A stretch of DNA of 64,000 nt from Arthrobacter pigmenti (GTDB taxonomy: Bacteria; Actinomycetota; Actinomycetes; Actinomycetales; Micrococcaceae): contig NZ_JAATJL010000001.1 of the NCBI RefSeq assembly GCF_011927905.1, forward strand, positions 3,534,001 through 3,598,000, in the 5' to 3' direction. Positions 17,377 to 25,240 of this stretch are shown piece after piece. The notes under the pieces are model-generated. The model made no database searches. It was given only the letters and a program-made list of their open reading frames with translations, and was not told the origin of the DNA. The position numbers were made by a program, and so were the translations under genes. Within the stretch, counting starts at the first letter, position 1. Every line of letters starts with the position of its first letter.

Positions 17377-18030
17377 TCAGTTTCCTGCGCTGTCGAGCCA
17401 GCTGCAGCGCAGTCGGAGTGCCCGCTCCATGCTGCCCAGCACGGCCCCGAGCCCCAGTGCGATGTTGAGCCATAGCGGCAGCTGTACGGGCGACTCAAAA
17501 GTCCCAAAGCGCTCAGCCAGGGGAGGTACCTCTGAAATCGGTCCCGCTATCTGTAGGAGGAGAAGAAGCAGGCCGATGACAAGGAACGTCGCCGAGAGGA
17601 ACCCAATCCCACGGCTCAAGGACGGATGTTCGCGGTCGAGACGGGCACGCCTCCCTTCCGCCGAGCGAGGGTCTGGAATGAGTTGATGTTCGGCACCGTT
17701 GGCGGTGATGTAGTGGCAGCGCTTCAGCCCGAAGCCGCTCATCGCCACTTCCACGATGCCGCCCTCCTTCAGGGGGAAGGCGGCAGGGAGCTTCGACTCG
17801 GCGTAACGCCTGCCGTCGCGGTATAAATCAGCCTTCACCTCACCGCTCCCTTGATTTCCCCAGTGCCGGATATCGACGGCGTATAGAGCCTGGTAGCCAT
17901 CGGGGTTGGACAGCCGAAGATGAAAGAGGTTGCGCCCGAAAGTCTGCCACCAGCGGAAACGCTGCAAGGGCCGACCGTCTCCGCTCTTCACACGCTTGAT
18001 GGCCCGTTGTCGCCGCCATTCATCGAACAT
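17377..18030 (-). CDS. Hypothetical two-TM membrane protein divergent to TetR regulator
   Basis: Unrecognised 217-aa protein: a basic, Trp/Arg-rich soluble N-terminal part (EWRRQRAIKRVK, RWWQTFGRNLFHLRL) and two C-terminal transmembrane segments (about residues 140-160 and 185-203). ATG at 18030 is supported by GGAG eight bases upstream; the open frame reaches 18069. It diverges from a TetR regulator across a region packed with repeated half-sites, so it is the likely target of that repressor. Confidence 0.6.
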   Translation of the reverse strand: MFDEWRRQRAIKRVKSGDGRPLQRFRWWQTFGRNLFHLRLSNPDGYQALYAVDIRHWGNQGSGEVKADLYRDGRRYAESKLPAAFPLKEGGIVEVAMSGFGLKRCHYITANGAEHQLIPDPRSAEGRRARLDREHPSLSRGIGFLSATFLVIGLLLLLLQIAGPISEVPPLAERFGTFESPVQLPLWLNIALGLGAVLGSMERALRLRCSWLDSAGN

Positions 18031-18064
18031 TTGGTCGTCTCCCGGCTCTAGATCGATTTGTTTT

Positions 18065-18119
18065 AACACACTGTGCTAGTGGAACGGTTAGAACACTAAC
18101 ATAGTGTGCTAGTACAGTG
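18065..18119. promoter_or_regulatory. Repeat-rich operator region of the TetR divergent promoter
   Basis: A TGTGCTAGT-containing element occurs twice in direct orientation 34 bp apart (18065-18082 and 18099-18117). ACACTA-ACA-TAGTGT (18093-18107) is an inverted repeat, and CACTGTGCTAG (18069-18079) has a near-perfect inverted copy at 18109-18119. Likely binding sites for the adjacent TetR protein. Confidence 0.6.
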
Positions 18120-18134
18120 TGCGAGGAGGTGGAG

Positions 18135-18746
18135 ATGACGAAGAAACAAAAGAGTGAGACCAGCACGCGGGAGAGGATTCTCGTTGCCGCCATGACCATG
18201 TTCGGCGAGAACCCGGGAACCAAGCTGAGTGTGCGGTCGGTCGCGGCGCGCGCCGGGGTGAGTACGGGGTCGCTCAGATATCACTTCCCGACGCAACGCG
18301 CACTCCAGGACGCGGTGCTCGCGACTATCTACGATGTTGTACTTCCGGACGACGGGATCCACGATGAGTCGACACCCGCCCGGGAGCGCTTACTCGGTTG
18401 CCTCCGGCAGGTGCTCGCACCCGCCGGAGTGGGCAAACAAGCGCGCGAGGCAACCAGCAAGGTATTTCATACCTTTATCGACCCTGAACCGAACGGGGAG
18501 ACTCGCGCAGCATATTTCGCTATAGCGGGGGAGGCGCAACGCCGAACCGAATATTGGTTGACTGTCCTCGCGAGCGAAGGTGCGATCGCCGAGGGTGACA
18601 ACACTCGACGTGCGAGGTTCCTGCTCACTGTTCTCAACGGACTTTCGTTGGAAAGAGCGCTGCCCGCCGATGAGTCGATTCTGGCATCTGAGACCAGCAC
18701 GCTGCGCGCTGCCGTGGACTGCGTCTTCGATTCCCGCACCTGGTGA
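18135..18746 (+). CDS. TetR/AcrR family transcriptional regulator
   Basis: Repressor-type regulator of 203 aa. The N-terminal helix-turn-helix is clear (SVRSVAARAGVSTGSLRYHFPTQ, around residues 30-55); the ligand-binding domain is not family-specific. ATG at 18135 has GAGGAGGTGGAG just upstream. Divergent from a membrane protein gene; the shared region has multiple symmetric repeats, typical of auto- and cross-regulation. Confidence 0.88.
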   Translation: MTKKQKSETSTRERILVAAMTMFGENPGTKLSVRSVAARAGVSTGSLRYHFPTQRALQDAVLATIYDVVLPDDGIHDESTPARERLLGCLRQVLAPAGVGKQAREATSKVFHTFIDPEPNGETRAAYFAIAGEAQRRTEYWLTVLASEGAIAEGDNTRRARFLLTVLNGLSLERALPADESILASETSTLRAAVDCVFDSRTW

Positions 18747-18790
18747 GAACCGGCATGTGGAAGATGCCTTAGCTGAGACTTCCGCGGAGC

Positions 18791-19300
18791 CTAGCGCAAG
18801 CTCGCTGATTTAAGCGCTCGCACCATTCGAACCGCCCGAACGCCATCCTCGGTTCTAACTGCGCCGTCTGCGATGAAGCCGCTCTTTCGGTAGAAGGCCT
18901 GTGCACGTGGGTTGGGGTCAGCAACCCACAGCGCAGCTGGCGCTTGCTGGTCGATGACTGCGTTGAGGAGCATCCTGCCAACCCCCGAACCGTGGAACGC
19001 GGCGTATGCGTAGAGGAGGTACAGCTGCTGCGCCTCGTCGCCGTCATCAAGGGAAGGCCCTGACATGGCGATGCCGATCAGTGTGCCCTCATGCGAAGCG
19101 ACAGCGACGGTGTTCTGGCTGTACATGGGATCAGTCAGGGCTGCGGCCCAGAATTTCTCGCGCCAGTTCAGGAGCGCAGGATCATCCAGCACAGCGTCGC
19201 TCATCAATCCCCGGTAGGTTTCGCGCCAGGTGTCCACGTGAACTCGCGCCATGCCCGGCGCGTCCGAAGGGTCAGCGCGTCGCACGTCGAAGCCGCTCAT
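18791..19300 (-). CDS. GNAT family N-acetyltransferase
   Basis: Acetyltransferase of 169 aa with motif A LYLLYAYAAFHGSGVGRMLL (the usual R/Q-x-x-G-x-G/A loop reads HGSGVG) and the C-terminal NPRAQAFYRKSGF. Acceptor unknown. TACCGT (19307-19312) stands six bases before the ATG with no Shine-Dalgarno, so a leaderless promoter is likely although the gene follows the transketolase operon by only 28 bp. Confidence 0.82.
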   Translation of the reverse strand: MSGFDVRRADPSDAPGMARVHVDTWRETYRGLMSDAVLDDPALLNWREKFWAAALTDPMYSQNTVAVASHEGTLIGIAMSGPSLDDGDEAQQLYLLYAYAAFHGSGVGRMLLNAVIDQQAPAALWVADPNPRAQAFYRKSGFIADGAVRTEDGVRAVRMVRALKSASLR

Positions 19301-19328
19301 TGCTCAACGGTACATGCGCTGCCCAGAC

Positions 19329-20345
19329 TCAGTCGGGACGTTCAGTGTGCTTCGGATCGAGCAGCGACTTGACCCGCTCCACGATCTTCGAGGTGCTGAG
19401 TCCGTAGCGGTCGTTCAAGGTGGGGAGGGCGCCGGCGTCGAGAAATTCGTCTGGCAGCCCCACGGGGGTGATCTGCCGGAAAACGCCGTCCCGGATTGCT
19501 GCGTGCGCGACGGCGTCGAACAGTCCGCCAATGACAGTGTGGTTCTCGCAGGTCAGCACAACGCGGTCCCGCCCCAGCTCGCGCAGGATGGTTTCCTCAT
19601 CCAGCGGCTTCAACGTGGGAACATGCAACACCGCCACGTCCACCCTGTCCTGTGTCAAGGCCTTAGCCGCCTCCAATGCGCGCTCGGTCATCAGGCCTGT
19701 CGAGATGAGCAGCACCTCTGCGCCGTCGCGCAGCAGCTGCGCCTTGCCCAGTTCAAACGTGTAGTCGTACTCGTCCAACACACGAGGCACCTTGCCCCGC
19801 AGGATGCGCATGTAGGTTGGCCCGTTATGGGCGGCTAGCTGCGGGACGGCTTGCTCGATGTCTACGGCATCGCAAGGGTCAACGATGGTGAGGTTGGGCA
19901 TCCCGCGCAGGATCGCCACGTCCTCAGTGGCCTGGTGGGAGGGCCCGTAGCCGGTAGTGAGACCGGGCAGCGCACACACCATATTGACGTTCAGGTTGGC
20001 CTCCGCGATATCCAGGCACAGAAAGTCATACGCCCGGCGAGTAGCGAAAACGGAGTACGTGGAGGCGAAGGGCACAAACCCCTCCATCGCAAGGCCCGCC
20101 GCGGCTCCCAGCAGGGCCTGCTCGGCCATGCCTACCTGGTAGAAGCGGTCCGGCATCGCGTCGCGCAGTATGTGGAGGTCCGTGTACTTCGCGAGGTCGG
20201 CGGACAAGCCAACCACCCGCTCGTCCTGCTGTGCGAGCTGCACGAGTGCGTGTCCCAGGGGCGCCGCAGTGGTCCGCTGATCCTCCCCGGCGAGGGAAGC
20301 GCTCATGGCGTCGGAAGTCAGTCTCTTCTTCTGGGTAATGCTCAT
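19329..20345 (-). CDS. Transketolase, C-terminal subunit
   Basis: Pyrimidine-binding plus C-terminal half of a split transketolase (338 aa). The TPP-activating glutamate is E75 in VGMAEQALLG, followed by FVPFASTYSVF. With the N-terminal subunit it would transfer a two-carbon ketol unit between a ketose (or ketose phosphate) and an aldose. Its ATG overlaps the TGA of the N-terminal subunit gene (ATGA), ensuring equal synthesis. Confidence 0.92.
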   Translation of the reverse strand: MSITQKKRLTSDAMSASLAGEDQRTTAAPLGHALVQLAQQDERVVGLSADLAKYTDLHILRDAMPDRFYQVGMAEQALLGAAAGLAMEGFVPFASTYSVFATRRAYDFLCLDIAEANLNVNMVCALPGLTTGYGPSHQATEDVAILRGMPNLTIVDPCDAVDIEQAVPQLAAHNGPTYMRILRGKVPRVLDEYDYTFELGKAQLLRDGAEVLLISTGLMTERALEAAKALTQDRVDVAVLHVPTLKPLDEETILRELGRDRVVLTCENHTVIGGLFDAVAHAAIRDGVFRQITPVGLPDEFLDAGALPTLNDRYGLSTSKIVERVKSLLDPKHTERPD

Positions 20346-21205
20346 GCTTCGAACTGCTCCTTCAGCTGTTGGTGGGCAAGCTGCCATTCATCGGCTCCGA
20401 CGGACATGAAGTGGAGTTTCTCCCGCTCCTCGAGGAACTTCACACCCTTGCCGAGTTTCGTATTGACGATCAGACAGCGTGGCTGCGCGGCATCCGATGC
20501 GCGAAGCTCCTCGAGCGCAATGACCACTGCCTCGACGTCATTCCCGTCCACCCGCCGCGTGATCCAACCGAAGGTCTCAAATTTTCCGTCGATGGGCTCC
20601 ATACTTAGCATCGCCTGACTCTTGCCGTCAGCCTGCTGGTCATTGAAGTCCACGATCGCGATGAGGTTGTCCAGTTTGTGGTGTGCAGCGACGGCGGCGG
20701 CCTCCCACGTGGAACCCTCATTGAGCTCACCGTCCGAGAGGATGTTGTAAACGAAGGCAGGGTTCCCCTTGCGCTTGAGCCCGAGGGCCACTCCATTGGC
20801 GATGGTGAGGCCGTGGCCCAATGACCCGCCGGAGATTTCGACTCCGGGAGTATAGGACGCCATGGCCGACATCGGGAGGCGTGAATCATCGGTTGCGTAC
20901 GTCTCAAGTTCCTCATGGGGGAAGAACTTCGCCTCTGCCAGTGCTGCGTACAGTGCGATCGCATAGTGCCCGATGGACAGGAGACACCGGTCCCTGTCCT
21001 CCCACTCCGGATCGGCAGGGTTGAACTTGAGCTGATCGGTGTAGAGCACCGCCAGGACATCCGCAACGTCCAGTGCCTGCCCGATATAGCCCTGCCCCTG
21101 TACCTCGGCCTGGATCAGCGCATTGGTTCGGATGCGGTAGGCCGCCTCCCTGATGCGTTGCACCCGCGCGGCGTCGACGGCGGCGCCTTCAGTAGTCGAT
21201 TGCAT
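20342..21205 (-). CDS. Transketolase, N-terminal subunit
   Basis: TPP-diphosphate-binding half of a split transketolase (287 aa). The TPP motif appears as SDGELNEG (157-164, Ser replacing the usual first Gly of GDG) to DFN at 186-188; GGSLGHGL (126-133) is also typical. Start ATG 21205 has GAGGTGAG upstream. The operon promoter region has the GntR-type palindrome at 21269-21288 and the regulator gene is divergent. Split transketolases are known in dedicated pathways (for example apulose-4-phosphate or sulfoquinovose routes); which sugar is used here is not known. Confidence 0.92.
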   Translation of the reverse strand: MQSTTEGAAVDAARVQRIREAAYRIRTNALIQAEVQGQGYIGQALDVADVLAVLYTDQLKFNPADPEWEDRDRCLLSIGHYAIALYAALAEAKFFPHEELETYATDDSRLPMSAMASYTPGVEISGGSLGHGLTIANGVALGLKRKGNPAFVYNILSDGELNEGSTWEAAAVAAHHKLDNLIAIVDFNDQQADGKSQAMLSMEPIDGKFETFGWITRRVDGNDVEAVVIALEELRASDAAQPRCLIVNTKLGKGVKFLEEREKLHFMSVGADEWQLAHQQLKEQFEA

Positions 21206-21268
21206 AATTCTCACCTCGTACGGTTGTTTGTGCAGCACCCGGCTTTGTAATGCGTCTCACAGTAGTCT

Positions 21269-21288
21269 GTTCACTGTTAACAGTCAAC
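21269..21288 (-). promoter_or_regulatory. Putative GntR operator, copy 2
   Basis: On the minus strand this reads GTTGACTGTTAACAGTGAAC, identical in 19 of 20 positions to the site at 11939-11958 and in the same orientation relative to the operon it precedes. It lies between the transketolase operon and the divergent GntR gene, so it may control both. Confidence 0.82.
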
Positions 21289-21349
21289 ATAAGACTGCCA
21301 GCAGTTGGCCGTATCATTAGGAGAGCTACCAGGTGAGGGATGGGATGAG

Positions 21350-22009
21350 ATGACCACACAGATAACGGCGCTGGCAGGACTCGCGAAAGTTAATCTGCGT
21401 GAGCAGGCGCTCACTGCCCTTCGAAGCGGGATCACAAGCGGTAATCTGCCGCCAGGAACGCACCTTGTTGAAACCGAGCTATCCGAGCAACTGCAGATCA
21501 GCCGCGGCACCCTGCGTGAGGCCATGCGCCAGCTGCAGCAGGAAGGCCTTATCTCCGCCGGACCGCGCGGCAGGCTCTCGGTTCGCAGCCTGGACACCAA
21601 GGAGATCCTCGACATCTTCGCGGTACGCGGCGCGCTGGAGTCCCTCGCTGTGCGCGAGTTGAGCGTGGCGGAGGACCGGGGTGCCGCCGTCGTCGTACTT
21701 CGCAAGGCGATCCAGGCGATGCAGGACGCCATCGAGGGCACGCTGGATGAACGCATCGAAGCTGACCTGAACTTTCACCGCACACTCTGCCGTCTTACGG
21801 GCAATGCGATGCTGCTGCACTCGTGGGAGGCGCTGGAGGGAAACATCCGTATGTCGATCATGTGGGCCGGGCAGGCAAGGGCAACCGGAAACATGCGGGT
21901 GGACCGCCACAGTGAGCTGGTTGACGTCATTGAGAGTGGAGACGCCGCTGCAGCCACGGACGCCATGTTTGCCCACATGGATGCGGCGGCAAGTAACCTC
22001 GTGTCCTAA
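21350..22009 (+). CDS. GntR family transcriptional regulator, FadR/FCD type
   Basis: Regulator of 219 aa: winged helix-turn-helix in residues about 10-75 (LVETELSEQLQISRGTLREAMRQLQQEGLI) and C-terminal FCD ligand domain with metal/ligand-type residues in EADLNFHRTLCR and later RHSEL, GDAAAATDAMFAHM. Such proteins usually repress and are released by a carboxylate. The palindrome immediately upstream, repeated before the SDR-GntP operon 9.3 kb away, marks its probable regulon. ATG at 21350 is taken; the frame is open to 21305. Confidence 0.92.
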   Translation: MTTQITALAGLAKVNLREQALTALRSGITSGNLPPGTHLVETELSEQLQISRGTLREAMRQLQQEGLISAGPRGRLSVRSLDTKEILDIFAVRGALESLAVRELSVAEDRGAAVVVLRKAIQAMQDAIEGTLDERIEADLNFHRTLCRLTGNAMLLHSWEALEGNIRMSIMWAGQARATGNMRVDRHSELVDVIESGDAAAATDAMFAHMDAAASNLVS

Positions 22010-22050
22010 CCGGCGCGCCGGATCACACTCAGCACGGAAGGTGAAGGCAT

Positions 22051-22614
22051 ATGGCGATTGCCCTGTTGATCATCGATATGCAGAAGGCGTTCTTCGAAGA
22101 CGAGTCGCTGGGGAAGCAACAGGAATCACTGGTTGGAGCCTGCAACAAGCTCATTTCCGAAGCGCGTCAGGCGAATGTTGGTGTCTACGTGATCCGCACC
22201 GAGCACCAGCGGGACAAGTCCACGTGGACGGTAAGCATGCTCGATGATGACCAGGGATTCCTGTTCAACGGAACCGAGCAGGCAGAGCCGGTTGACGGGC
22301 TCAACATCGACGGCTTGCCACAACTTGTAAAGACGAGGGACAGCGCTTTCTTCGGAACCGACCTGTTGCAGCGCCTTCGGGTTCTGGATGTCGATACGGT
22401 GGTGCTCGCCGGTGTTTCGACGCACAACTGCGTGGCGCAGACCGCCGCCGACGCCTACGCGAACAACCTCCGGGTCAGCTACGCCACGGACGCCACCGCA
22501 TCCACGAACGATGGATACGCGCAGGACGTGCTCAAAGTACTCATGGATGAATACCGTCAGCAGGCGTTGGGGAACGACGACGTCCTGAAGCTTTTCGCAC
22601 AGCAGGAGACCTGA
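22051..22614 (+). CDS. Cysteine hydrolase, isochorismatase family
   Basis: Amidase-like alpha/beta hydrolase of 187 aa with the family triad D9 (LLIIDMQKAF), K94 (LVKTRDSAFFGT) and C127 (AGVSTHNCVAQTA). Family members hydrolyse nicotinamide, ureidoacrylate, or other amides; substrate here unknown. It follows the GntR gene by 41 bp on the same strand with GAAGGTGAAGG before the ATG, so it may share its transcript. Confidence 0.88.
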   Translation: MAIALLIIDMQKAFFEDESLGKQQESLVGACNKLISEARQANVGVYVIRTEHQRDKSTWTVSMLDDDQGFLFNGTEQAEPVDGLNIDGLPQLVKTRDSAFFGTDLLQRLRVLDVDTVVLAGVSTHNCVAQTAADAYANNLRVSYATDATASTNDGYAQDVLKVLMDEYRQQALGNDDVLKLFAQQET

Positions 22615-22619
22615 GGGCG

Positions 22620-22826
22620 TCAGCCTCGAACGGTGTACCCGTCTTCGCTGTGGATCAGGCGACGCCCGGCGCCGTCGTCCATTCGAACCCAGACCACCGA
22701 CGCATCGTCGGATCGATCCTCGAGGACGCCGGAAATCACGCTACCGGAGGCATGACGCAGGGTGACCTGCTGGCCTCGCTGCAGGGTGGAAAAGCTGGTG
22801 GACGCGAGTTGTTGCGTAGGAGACAT
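22620..22826 (-). CDS. Small hypothetical protein
   Basis: Unrecognised 68-aa protein (MSPTQQLASTSFSTLQRGQQ...). The pattern QQVTLRHASGSVISGVLEDR... VVWVRMDDGAGRRLI suggests a small beta-barrel domain of the SH3 or Sm type, but this is a guess. Convergent with the cysteine hydrolase gene, five bases apart; AAAGG precedes the ATG. Confidence 0.55.
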   Translation of the reverse strand: MSPTQQLASTSFSTLQRGQQVTLRHASGSVISGVLEDRSDDASVVWVRMDDGAGRRLIHSEDGYTVRG

Positions 22827-22922
22827 GGAGAGCGCCTTTCGATGTGACTGATGCCACAGTAGAAGGGCTTCCTGAACGTCCGATGTATGAAAGCTGTCGG
22901 CAACCTGAGGAATCCCTGACGT

Positions 22923-23729
22923 TTAGCCTTTGCGCCAATCGTGGCTTGTCAGATGAGAGCCTGCCTGCGGTCCCATCTGCAGCATGCCTCCGTCCACGCT
23001 CCACGACGCTCCGTTGACATAGCTCGACGCCGGAGATGCCAGGAAGGCGATAACCGCCGCCACCTCCCGTGCATCTCCGGGACGGCCGAGGGGGATGCCG
23101 GGCCGCTCAATCTTTTCCGGCTCCTCGTCCTCGGCGTTGTTCATCGAGGTGGCTATCTCTCCCGGAAGAACAGCGTTGACGGTCACGCCCTTGTCGCCCA
23201 GTTCCTGCGCCATTGTGCGTAACAGTCCGCCAAGGGCGTGCTTGGACGCGTCATAGGCCGACGAACCCACCCGCGGTTGCTCCTGATGGACGCTCGTCAC
23301 GGCGATGATGCGCCCGCCCGTGCCCGCAACGACCATCCGTCGCGCGGCGCGCTGCATGCAGACGAAGGCGCCGTCGAGATTGGTCGCGAGGATGGTGCGC
23401 CACGTGTCGAGGTCCGTGTCGAGGAAGGGCATCGGCTTGTTCATTCCGGCGTTGTTGACGAACACATCCAGACCGCCGAGTTCTTCAGCCAAGTGGTCGA
23501 CGACGTCGGCGCATGCAGGCACATCGGAAGTATCCATTTGAGCGACGACAGCCTTCCGACCCCTCTTCTCGACACGACGGGCAGTCTCCCTGGCGCCGTC
23601 CTCTCCCGTGTGCCAGGTGATACCTACGTCAAACCCGGCATCTGCAAGGGCAAGGGCGGTCGCGCGACCGATACCCGAATTTGAACCGGTTACCACCGCG
23701 GTCTTAGGCGAAAAAGTCATAAACCCCAT
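22923..23729 (-). CDS. SDR family oxidoreductase
   Basis: Classical short-chain dehydrogenase (268 aa) of the glucose-1-dehydrogenase-like group: TGSNSGIG cofactor motif (residues 15-22), NNAG, catalytic Ser in VTSVHQEQ and YDASK. The C-terminus extends beyond the usual SVDGGM by about 20 residues (ending HDWRKG). Monocistronic by position; substrate unknown. Confidence 0.9.
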   Translation of the reverse strand: MGFMTFSPKTAVVTGSNSGIGRATALALADAGFDVGITWHTGEDGARETARRVEKRGRKAVVAQMDTSDVPACADVVDHLAEELGGLDVFVNNAGMNKPMPFLDTDLDTWRTILATNLDGAFVCMQRAARRMVVAGTGGRIIAVTSVHQEQPRVGSSAYDASKHALGGLLRTMAQELGDKGVTVNAVLPGEIATSMNNAEDEEPEKIERPGIPLGRPGDAREVAAVIAFLASPASSYVNGASWSVDGGMLQMGPQAGSHLTSHDWRKG

Positions 23730-23904
23730 ACTTCCCGCGCAATGTTCCTTCTGGCAACGGTTATCAAAGAGTTAACTAAGTGTGCTTCATATTCGGCTCT
23801 TGCTATGGCACGCTGACAGTACAAGTGGCGGGAAATGCTGTTCATCAACTCGCAACACCAAGTGCCGGTGGCCCGCCAACCGGCCAGTCAGAGGGGATAG
23901 TGCA

Positions 23905-24366
23905 ATGGCATCAACACATTCATCCGGGTCGGGCGTCGCCACCCGGACCAACATTCAGAAGGCCGCGCTCGCCGTAGGAGTTGTGTTCCTGCTCGTTGGG
24001 GTCCTTGGCTTCGTCCCGGGCATCACCAGCAACTATGACACGCTCGGTTTCGCAGGGAGCAACTCGGAGGCAATGCTGCTCGGCGTCTTCCAGGTTTCGA
24101 TCCTCCACAACATCGTCCACCTGCTGTTCGGTGTAGCGGGCGTATTGATGGCCAAGACGGCCACCGGCGCCTACAACTTCCTGCTGTGGGGCGGTGTTAT
24201 CTACGCAGTGCTCTTCATCTACGGGCTCATTGTTCCTGCAGATTCGGTAGCCAACTTCGTTCCCCTGAACGTAGCGGACGACTTCCTGCACCTGGTCCTG
24301 GCCATCGGCATGATCGGTCTGGCTCTGGCGCTCAAAGGCAAGAACCATACGGCACGCGCCCGGTAG
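23905..24366 (+). CDS. DUF4383 domain-containing membrane protein
   Basis: Four-helix integral membrane protein of 153 aa, typical for DUF4383: FVPGITSNYDTLGFAGSNSEAMLLGVF then ILHNIVHLLFGVAGV, with the family's His residues (LHNIVH and DFLHLVL). Function unknown; such proteins are common in actinobacteria. ATG at 23905 follows GAGGGG. Ended by a strong hairpin. Confidence 0.88.
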   Translation: MASTHSSGSGVATRTNIQKAALAVGVVFLLVGVLGFVPGITSNYDTLGFAGSNSEAMLLGVFQVSILHNIVHLLFGVAGVLMAKTATGAYNFLLWGGVIYAVLFIYGLIVPADSVANFVPLNVADDFLHLVLAIGMIGLALALKGKNHTARAR

Positions 24367-24390
24367 GGATCGCAGCCAAGTAGCACAGAA

Positions 24391-24432
24391 CAGAACGACG
24401 ACGGCGGACTCCGGTCCGCCGCCGTCGTTCTG
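24391..24432 (+). terminator. Terminator after the DUF4383 gene
   Basis: 19-bp stem with one mismatch (24391-24409 with 24414-24432), loop TCCG, followed by TTGTG. The left arm contains a copy of the recurring GACGACGGC motif. Confidence 0.85.
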
Positions 24433-24468
24433 TTGTGTGCGTAGAGACCAGGCTTCCGAAACGAACGA

Positions 24469-24499
24469 AAGCCCGCCCCGCAACGTGCGGGACGGGCTT
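24469..24499 (-). terminator. Terminator of tRNA-Val
   Basis: 13-bp stem with one mismatch (24469-24481 with 24487-24499), reading on the minus strand into a TTTCGTT tail directly downstream of the tRNA. Confidence 0.8.
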
Positions 24500-24509
24500 C
24501 CTTGAACAG

Positions 24510-24583
24510 TGCCTGCGCGGGGCCTCGATCCCCGGGCCTTCCGCGTGTGAAGCGGATGCTCTACCAGACTGAGCTACACAGGC
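24510..24583 (-). tRNA. tRNA-Val (CAC)
   Basis: 74-nt cloverleaf on the minus strand. The acceptor stem pairs GCCTGTG with CGCAGGC (one G-U), followed by discriminator A. The D-arm has TAGCTCAG...GGTAGAGCA, and the anticodon arm has a TCCGC/GCGGA stem around TTCACAC, giving anticodon CAC. The T-arm loop reads ATCGAGG on a CGGGG/CCCCG stem. CCA is not encoded. A Rho-independent hairpin follows. Confidence 0.96.
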
Positions 24584-24910
24584 GAATAGTTCTTGGCCAG
24601 TTTAGGGCATTCCTATTGTGCTCGCGCAAACGGCCTCCCCAATGTCGGTCCTGCGTTGGCGATGCCGCACCTTGTGCGAACTGGCCTTGAGCAACCTGGA
24701 CGCGAGCGGGATCAAACTGGAGATCGGTGAACAGTATTTCACTCCAGTTTGTCCAGCTTCGTCACCGAAGCGGGGGAAGCGGGAGAGTCGCCCGCTGTCG
24801 TACGGTGCTAGATATTTCATCGGGTAGTAAGTAGCCTGACTATTCCAAGCTAGATTCATCCCGGTGCGCGGTACGCCGCGGCCGAAGAATTACGGCGAAG
24901 GAGTTTGGCC
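24584..24910. other. 327-bp gap with one imperfect hairpin, no gene seen
   Basis: Lies between tRNA-Val and the DUF2630 gene. It holds the tRNA promoter side (minus) and the DUF2630 promoter side (plus). The only structure seen is an inverted repeat CAAACTGGAG (24713-24722) with CTCCAGTTTG (24742-24751), with an inner GTGAA/TTCAC pair (727-731, 738-742). No convincing ORF. Confidence 0.4.
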
Positions 24911-25156
24911 ATGAATGATCAGGACATTTTGGCACGCATCCAGTCACTGGTGGACGAGGAGCACGAGCTGCGCGGAGCACCCCCGGGCAATGATGACCCG
25001 GGCCGTGACCGGAAGGGACGGCTGAAGCGGGTCGAAGAGGAACTGGACCAGTGCTGGGACCTCCTTCGGCAGCGACGGGCTAAACAGGACGCCGGAGAGA
25101 GTCCACAGGAGGCCGAGGCCCGCCCGGTCGACCAGGTTGAGGGCTACCGACAATAA
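24911..25156 (+). CDS. DUF2630 family protein
   Basis: Small soluble, mostly helical and charged protein (81 aa) that matches the DUF2630 pattern: DILARIQSLVDEEHELR near the N-terminus and LKRVEEELDQCWDLLRQRRA in the middle. Function unknown. ATG at 24911 has GAAGGAG (24897-24903) seven bases upstream. Confidence 0.88.
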   Translation: MNDQDILARIQSLVDEEHELRGAPPGNDDPGRDRKGRLKRVEEELDQCWDLLRQRRAKQDAGESPQEAEARPVDQVEGYRQ

Positions 25157-25240
25157 CCACACCGACTCAGCAGGACATGCCGCTACCGCAACGACGAAAG
25201 CGGCGTTTCCTGAATCGTCGATTTAACGGAAGGAAAACCT

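Noticed and set aside
22011-22022. CCGGCGCGCCGG palindrome after the GntR gene as a terminator
   Set aside because: Only 12 bp with no loop and no T-tract; the following gene probably is co-transcribed.
24510-24583. tRNA-Val as an integration site for a mobile element
   Set aside because: No integrase, no repeated 3' end of the tRNA downstream, and neighbours are ordinary chromosomal genes.
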